A stretch of 19,317 nt of DNA from Verrucomicrobiales bacterium (lineage in GTDB: Bacteria; Verrucomicrobiota; Verrucomicrobiia; Verrucomicrobiales; DEV007): assembly GCA_013003335.1 (NCBI GenBank), contig JABDJT010000274.1, forward strand, positions 1 to 19,317, written 5' to 3'. This document shows positions 14,528-19,317 of the stretch, in pieces (within the stretch, counting starts at the first letter, position 1; each line of letters opens with the position of its first letter). Position numbers and translations under genes: made by a program. The notes beneath the pieces are model-generated. The model ran no database searches and was not told the origin of the DNA. It saw only the letters and a program-made list of their open reading frames with translations.

Positions 14528-15835
14528 ATGGAAACTCCTTCCACCACGCGCCGGACATTCGTCCGAAAATCGACTGCCACCGCTTCGACGCTCGCCCTGG
14601 CTCCGCAGTTCGTTCACTCCGCGCCGGACAATGAAATCAAGCTGGGCCTGATCGGTTGTGGCGGACGCGGGACCGGTGCCGCCGCCCAGGCCATGAATGC
14701 CGGCGATGAAATCAAGCTGGTCGCCGTTTGTGATGTCGACCGGAAAATCGCCGGGGAGAAAGTCGAACTGCTTTCCAGGCAAAAGCCCGACCAGGTTTCC
14801 GTTGCCCCCGAAAAAATCTTTTCGGGGTTTGGAGACTACAAGAACGTGATCGCCGAATCCGACGTCGTGATTCTTGCGACGTCACCCGGCTTTCGTCCGC
14901 TTCATTTCGAGGAAGCCGTGAAACAGGGAAAACATGTCTTCATGGAAAAACCGGTCGCGACAGATGTGGCGGGCATCAAGCGCGTCCTCGCCGCCGGCGA
15001 ACTGGCGGAGCAAAAAAATCTGAAAGTCGGAGTCGGCCTGCAGCGAAGGCATCAACCGACCTACCGGGAATTTGTGAAACGAATCCGGGATGGCCAGATT
15101 GGCGACATCAAATATCTCCGCGCTTTCTGGAACGGCTCCTCACGCCCCGGCAAAGAGCGCCGCGACGGAGAGACCGAGCTCGAATACCAGATCCGGAACT
15201 GGTACTACTTCACCTGGCTGTCAGGCGACCACATTTGCGAGCAGCACGTGCACAATCTCGATGTCGTAAACTGGGTTATGGGTGATCAGCATCCGGTCCG
15301 CGCGCAGGGCATGGGCGGCCGCGAGGTGCGGAACCTCGACATCAACGGCCAGATTTACGATCACCATTTCGTGGAGTTTGAATACGCCGATGGTACCCGA
15401 ATGTGGAGCCAGTCCCGCCAGATTCCGAACTGCTGGCGGAGCGTCAGTGAACACGTGACAGGTACGAAAGGGGAAGCCGATTTTGAGTCGCGCCTTTTCG
15501 AGATTGCCGGCGAAACCCCATTCCAAAAGCGCCTACGGAAAGGAGAAGATGGCCACCAACTCGAACACTACCCTCTTTTCCAGGCGATCCGGAATGACCT
15601 GCCCCACAATGAGGCCCGGCACGGCGCAACCGCGACGATGACCGCGATCCTCGGCCGCATGTCCAACTACTCGGGACAGCCTGTCACCTGGGACGACGCC
15701 ATGGCCAGCGACCAGAAGCTCGTCCCGGATAATCTCGTCGATTTCAATTCCAATCCACCCGTATTCCCCGACGAATCCGGGGCCTATCCCGTTGCCGTTC
15801 CCGGTGTGAGCAAGCCGTATGAAATTTGGTATTGA
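14528..15835 (+). CDS. Tat-exported Gfo/Idh/MocA-family oxidoreductase
   Basis: The 435-residue product has a Tat signal (TTRRTFVRKS at 6-15, then a hydrophobic run ending near VHSAP at 33), the dinucleotide-binding GLIGCGGRGTG (40-50), the family motif EKP (140-142) in FMEKPVATDV, and the downstream GVGLQRRHQPTYREF and WNWY-type regions seen in the large PVC and Bacteroidetes subgroup. These enzymes use tightly bound NAD(P) on sugars or cyclitols; exported members act in the periplasm on glycans or sugar acids. The substrate is not readable. Its last 17 bp overlap the following PLP-enzyme gene, so the two are likely one transcript. The previous gene ends in a terminator 36 bp upstream, so a promoter must lie in 14488-14527, though none is obvious. 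Confidence 0.9.
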   Translation: METPSTTRRTFVRKSTATASTLALAPQFVHSAPDNEIKLGLIGCGGRGTGAAAQAMNAGDEIKLVAVCDVDRKIAGEKVELLSRQKPDQVSVAPEKIFSGFGDYKNVIAESDVVILATSPGFRPLHFEEAVKQGKHVFMEKPVATDVAGIKRVLAAGELAEQKNLKVGVGLQRRHQPTYREFVKRIRDGQIGDIKYLRAFWNGSSRPGKERRDGETELEYQIRNWYYFTWLSGDHICEQHVHNLDVVNWVMGDQHPVRAQGMGGREVRNLDINGQIYDHHFVEFEYADGTRMWSQSRQIPNCWRSVSEHVTGTKGEADFESRLFEIAGETPFQKRLRKGEDGHQLEHYPLFQAIRNDLPHNEARHGATATMTAILGRMSNYSGQPVTWDDAMASDQKLVPDNLVDFNSNPPVFPDESGAYPVAVPGVSKPYEIWY

Positions 15836-16790
15836 GAATTTCGGGGAAATCACCCGCGAGAAAATCGAAGCGGCGCTGGAATTGATCCGTCCTGACATTC
15901 CGCCCACGCGATGTGAAATTGTGCCCGATTTTTCGCCGCTTGGTGAAGTCTGGGCAAAATGGGAAAACGAAAATCCGACGGGTGCTTTCAAAGTCCGGGG
16001 CGGACTGGTATATTTCGATTGGCTGAAATCCGCTCATCCGGAGATCAAAACGATCGTGACCGCCACCCGCGGAAATCACGGCCAGAGTGTTGCGTTTGCC
16101 GCCCGGAAAGCAGGAATTCACGCGAGGATTATTGTCCCCTCCGGAAACTCAATCTCCAAGAACGAGGCCATGAAACAACTGGGTGCCGATTTGATCGAGC
16201 ACGGCCGCGACTTCTCCGACGCGCTCGATTTCGCCCGGGCAGAAGCAGCAGCTGATCCGGCCTGCCATTTCGTTCCTTCCTTTGATTGGAAGCTCGTGCT
16301 CGGTGTATCGACCTACGGCTACGAACTGTTCGAGACCGTGCCTGACCTCGACGTCGTATTCGTGCCAATCGGTCTCGGATCCGGGATCTGCGGGACGATC
16401 GCCGCCCGGAATGCGCTCGGCTGCCAGGCGAAAATCGTGGGTGTTGTCGCCGAAGAAGCGCCGACCTACGCCGATTCCTTCGCAGCCGGGAGAATTGTGG
16501 AAGGCCAAAAAATCCCCAGGACAATCGCTGATGGCGTCGCCTGCCGTGTGCCTCACCCGGATGCCTTTGAGGTGATTCGCGAACACGTCGACCGGATTCT
16601 CGTGATTCCCGAGCCGGCCATCGAAGCGACCGTCCGGCGCGTCTTGCGTAAAACCGGGCAACGAATCGAAGGGGCTGCTGCATTGAGCTTCGCCGCTTTG
16701 TCAGGTTGGATGCAGCCGAATCAAAAAGCGGCCGTCATTGTTAGCGGTGGAAACATCGATGACGAAATCTTCGATCGGGTGGCTCGCTGA
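15819..16790 (+). CDS. Threonine dehydratase-like PLP fold-type II enzyme
   Basis: A 323-residue cytoplasmic PLP enzyme of the threonine/serine dehydratase and serine racemase group. The PLP lysine is K58 in NPTGAFKVRGG (52-62), with substrate-loop ATRGNHGQS (82-90, N86), a phosphate-binding glycine loop GLGSG (185-189, shorter than the usual GGGGL), EGAAAL (284-289) and SGGN (309-312), whose Ser meets the pyridine nitrogen. No C-terminal ACT regulatory domain is present, so it is catabolic-type or a hydroxy-amino-acid dehydratase/racemase. The ATG lies inside the end of the oxidoreductase gene (17-bp overlap, different frame). The exact substrate cannot be told from sequence. Confidence 0.88.
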   Translation: MKFGIENFGEITREKIEAALELIRPDIPPTRCEIVPDFSPLGEVWAKWENENPTGAFKVRGGLVYFDWLKSAHPEIKTIVTATRGNHGQSVAFAARKAGIHARIIVPSGNSISKNEAMKQLGADLIEHGRDFSDALDFARAEAAADPACHFVPSFDWKLVLGVSTYGYELFETVPDLDVVFVPIGLGSGICGTIAARNALGCQAKIVGVVAEEAPTYADSFAAGRIVEGQKIPRTIADGVACRVPHPDAFEVIREHVDRILVIPEPAIEATVRRVLRKTGQRIEGAAALSFAALSGWMQPNQKAAVIVSGGNIDDEIFDRVAR

Positions 16791-16798
16791 GCGAAAAC

Positions 16799-16842
16799 GT
16801 ATCAACAGGGTTTGATCGACAAGCCAACCCTCGTGGTTCGTA
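16799..16842 (+). repeat. REP-like palindromic repeat, copy D (diverged)
   Basis: ATCAACAGGGT on the left and CCAACCCTCGTGGTTCG on the right match copies A, B and E, with the right arm diverged. It occupies most of the 58-bp gap between convergent genes (the PLP enzyme and dsbD), where a hairpin could help end both transcripts. Confidence 0.7.
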
Positions 16843-16848
16843 GAAAGC

Positions 16849-19140
16849 TCACTCCGCAACGATTGCGACGTCTTTTTCCTCTGACCCCCTGGCTGCCAGC
16901 TCGAGAGCTCTGATTGCGTCTTCCGGACTGATCAGCTCCGGCATTAAAATCAACGGCTGATCCGGATCGGAGGGGACGACGATGTTCACGGGCAACTGCA
17001 CACGGTCAAAGCGGCGGATGTCCGTGTCGATCTCCGGCTTGCGGGCCGTGTTGTCAGCCTGGATCAACACGACATCCAACTCTTCCAGCTTTTCCTGAAC
17101 TTTCTTGTTCGAGAAGACACGCTTCTCATTCAATTGGCAGGTCAGTCACCAATCCGCCGTATAATCAATCCAGGCGATCCGCTTTTTCTGCCGGGTCATT
17201 TCCAGAACACCGGGATACCACGCTTTCCACCCTTCCTCGACTGAACCGCCGCCCTCAGCCACTTTATCTGTGGCCACCCGGGTCATTTGGATCCCTACGG
17301 CCGCGACAAGAATCGCCAACCCGTATCCGATCGCATACCGGACGGATTTGTCTCGCACCGGACTGCTCCAGGTGCCGTAAATCCAGGCCGCAAGCCCGAT
17401 CACGACAAGAGCAAAAAGAAGCCAGGTCAGCCCATCGTAGCCGGTTTGCTTGGCAAAACTCCCGAGGAAAAAGACAGCGGTGCCAAACATGGCGAAAGAC
17501 ATCCCCTTTTTAAATGACTCCATCCACGGGCCGGGCTTCGGGAGCTTGTTGATCGCTTTCGGGAAAAATGCGAGAACGACGTAAGGCGAAGCGATTCCCG
17601 CCGCGAAAACGGAGAACAGCAAAAAGGCGGTTGCTGGTGGTTGATCAAACGCAAAAGCCATGACCGAACCGAGAAACGGACCGGAACAGGGCGTGGCAAT
17701 CAGGGTTGTCAGCACGCCGGAGAAAAAGGAACCGGAATAACCCTTCTTCCGCTGCAAATCGCCACCAACGCCTGTGAGCGCCGTGCCGAATTCAAAAACG
17801 CCCGCGAGGTTTAATCCCATCAGGAACAGCAGGATCACCAATCCGGCTAAGAAAGCCGGGCTTTGCAACTGGCCGCCCCAGCTCTGTCCGGCAGCGATGA
17901 TGATCGTCGCCAGGACCCACATCGAAACCAGCACACCGAGCCCAAAAACCAGGCCGTGATTTTTCACCTTTTTCTCCTCTTCGCCAGCCTGGGCGACGAA
18001 TCCCATCACCTTGATCCCGAGAACCGGGAACACGCAGGGCATCAGGTTTAAAAGCAAGCCGCCGATAAAAAACAAGCCCATCGCCGGCAGAATGGTGAGG
18101 TCTTTCACGCCTTTCAATAAAACGTATTCCGGTTTTGCTTCGGAGTCGTACAACTCTAATCCGGCCGCGATTTCCTCCGGCGTAGCCTGGCTCGACTCAC
18201 TGTGCGAGACTGGAGGAGGGACGTTGTCAGTTTGCGTATCAGTTCCTGCAGCCGGACCCGAACCATCGAGATTTTGACGAATTCCAAATCCGAATTCGTT
18301 GTCAGCCGTTTTCACCGCGAGAATCCCGGAAAGCACGTCCAGCTTCGGACCCGGATCGAGATACTCGGATTTCGTGCCCTCGTTTCGGGGCAGTTTCAGC
18401 GTCACCCGGTTGCCGTCGATTTCGACCTCCTGCGACTTTTGCGCATCGACCTGCCCGTTCGCATCGAAAAAATAGGCTGATTTCGGATTGCTGAACGATT
18501 CCGGCAAGGTCGCGGTCAGTGTAATCACATCGTCTTTTTCCAGAGCCGTTGCGTCGTCGAGCGAGACGGGCAACTTTTTCAAACCACCTTCGATGATTGG
18601 CTTGCCGGTTGGATCCGGTTCCGTCGACTCGGCGATTTGAATCGTGACCGAAAAATCCCCGCCCTCAGGCAGGCAGTTTTTCTCATCGCAAATTTGCCAG
18701 GTCGCCTTCGCCCGGATCGTCACTTCCGTACCCGGCTGGGCCGAATCCGGAACGGAGATTTCGACGGGAAACACGTTCCCGCTGCCCTCGTAGCCATAGG
18801 TTTTGATGCGGGATTTGATCCCGATCATTTCCGAGATGTGGGGGACAGGCCATTGAACCTTGCCGGCTTCAAACCCCTCCGGCATCTCCCATTCAAAGCT
18901 CAAGGCCGACCCAATCCCGCCGGGATTGATGTAATAGGAATGCCATTTCTCCGGATGATCGAGCACCAGCGCAACCCGGAACGTTTCGCCCGGTGCGACC
19001 GCCTTCACTTCTGAAACCATTCGACTCTTCGAAGCGATCTCTCCCCCGCCAAGCTGAGCCTGATTCTGAAAGACGGCGAAAAGCAGGGACGCGAAAATCA
19101 CGGCAAATCCGATCGCACGGAACTTTGGAGCATATTTCAT
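16849..19140 (-). CDS. dsbD: DsbD-type thiol:disulfide interchange protein, predicted selenoprotein (UxxC)
   Basis: Read as one gene, this encodes 763 residues with selenocysteine at 665. DsbD carries electrons from cytoplasmic thioredoxin across the inner membrane to periplasmic oxidoreductases. Domains: signal/anchor (about 8-24), periplasmic alpha domain with C151 and C156 (ICDEKNC), linker (about 290-335), membrane domain from about 348 with the two redox cysteines C369 (NLMPCVFPVLG) and C485 (ATPCSGPFLG), then a C-terminal thioredoxin-like gamma domain from about 645. That domain reads IDYTADW, an in-frame UGA (17146-17148), then LTCQLNEKRVFSN, so UGA replaces the first Cys of CxxC, with C668 as the second. 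The thioredoxin tail continues in frame, with a cis-Pro-type QLPVNIVV, to a stop at 16849. A SECIS-like hairpin follows the UGA. The ATG at 19140 is preferred to a GTG at 19146. No Shine-Dalgarno is visible. Confidence 0.88.
17105..17133 (-). promoter_or_regulatory. Bacterial SECIS-like hairpin downstream of the UGA
   Basis: On the mRNA, GAGAAG (17127-17122) pairs perfectly with CUUCUC (17116-17111) around the 5-nt loop CGUGU (17121-17117). A lower stem UUG/CAA (17133-17131 with 17107-17105) is separated by AA/AA mismatches and a U·G pair. The apical loop begins 25 nt after the UGA and has G as its second base. These values fit the published bacterial SECIS model (UGA-to-loop about 16-37 nt, G in the first two loop bases, stem of at least 4 bp). 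It would recruit SelB with Sec-tRNA. Confidence 0.8.
17146..17148 (-). other. In-frame UGA predicted to encode selenocysteine
   Basis: The codon falls between TADW and LTC, where DsbD gamma domains have the first cysteine of CxxC (the common form is TADWCLTC). Codons on both sides are in the same frame and both flanks are recognisable DsbD sequence. Confidence 0.87.
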
Positions 19141-19279
19141 CGGCACAACAGCAGAGTAAGTGGAAGGTCTGGCACAACCTTAGATGTCATACTCTGCTTT
19201 GACGTTGAATAAAAACCGGAAATTACCGGAATCCGGCAGAAAAGGGACAGCGGAGAATTGCCGAGACCACATGCACTCA
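19141..19279 (-). promoter_or_regulatory. Upstream region of dsbD
   Basis: This holds the 5' leader and presumably the promoter of dsbD. CCGG occurs three times within 21 bp (19216-19236), spaced unevenly, which could be an operator or chance. No confident -35/-10 pair or Shine-Dalgarno was found. Confidence 0.3.
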
Positions 19280-19317
19280 CGAATCAACAGGGTCTGCTTG
19301 GCGGACCAACCCTGTTG
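19280..19317 (+). repeat. REP-like palindromic repeat, copy E (cut by window end)
   Basis: CAACAGGGT and ACCCTGTTG form the stem as in copy A, and the centre (CTGCTTGGCGG) differs from that of A at only a few positions. The last bases of the right arm lie beyond the window. Confidence 0.8.

Noticed and set aside
16129..16683. Arg-rich 184-aa minus-strand ORF
   Set aside because: A shadow of the PLP-enzyme gene: low-complexity Arg/Ser composition and no start context.
16849..17133. Independent 94-aa gene downstream of a truncated DsbD
   Set aside because: Its frame is continuous with dsbD across the UGA, its sequence is the missing part of the thioredoxin domain, it would start at a weak TTG without SD, and the second Cys of CxxC lies upstream of that start.
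17146..17148. TGA as a genuine stop or sequencing error in dsbD
   Set aside because: Not formally excluded, but the exact position at the CxxC Cys, the SECIS-like hairpin and the tRNA-Sec in the same window make Sec the better reading.
6688..19317. CRISPR array
   Set aside because: The repeats are kilobases apart, palindromic and scattered between genes, with no regular spacers and no cas genes.

Overview
The window looks like chromosomal DNA of a PVC-superphylum bacterium, Verrucomicrobiota or Planctomycetota. The main reasons are the paired cytochrome-c-domain (DUF1587/1595/1592/1588/1585) and DUF1552 genes at the left end and a Tat-exported Gfo/Idh/MocA oxidoreductase, both typical of those phyla. 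Most start codons also lack a visible Shine-Dalgarno sequence. I see no phage, transposase, CRISPR array or rRNA.

Layout from left to right. (1) 1-3602, minus: a PSD/cytochrome-c-domain gene followed by a DUF1552 gene cut by the window edge; the two overlap by 11 bp. (2) 3757-5309, minus: an astacin-type zinc protease without a visible signal peptide, translationally coupled to a small upstream ORF, just downstream of a tRNA-Sec. (3) 5335-6656, minus: a tRNA-Sec gene (anticodon UCA) preceded by a NifS/IscS-type cysteine desulfurase. (4) 6688-7426: a palindromic repeat, a terminator, a small basic protein of unknown function and an AT-rich divergent intergenic region. (5) 7427-14466, plus: an alpha/beta hydrolase, a membrane-anchored family-5 solute-binding protein, two Dpp-type permeases, one ABC ATPase with most of its catalytic motifs lost, and an Mrp/ApbC-type P-loop protein. 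(6) 14528-16790, plus: a Tat-exported oxidoreductase overlapping a threonine-dehydratase-like PLP enzyme. (7) 16849-19140, minus: a DsbD-type thiol:disulfide interchange protein.

The most important observation is that the DsbD gene is interrupted by an in-frame UGA exactly where the first cysteine of its thioredoxin-domain CxxC should be. The reading frame continues for 98 more codons as a recognisable thioredoxin-fold tail. A hairpin fitting the bacterial SECIS model starts 18 nt after the UGA. With a tRNA-Sec gene 12 kb away, this is best read as one selenoprotein gene, a DsbD with a UxxC motif. Ordinary gene calling would split it into a truncated DsbD and a 94-aa hypothetical. The cysteine desulfurase beside selC could supply selenium or sulfur for the same system, but that link is inference.

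A second unexplained layer is a family of about 42-nt near-palindromes, four copies plus one shortened copy, all in gene gaps and all in the same orientation. They resemble REP-type elements, and the shortened copy appears to serve as the terminator of the apbC-like gene.
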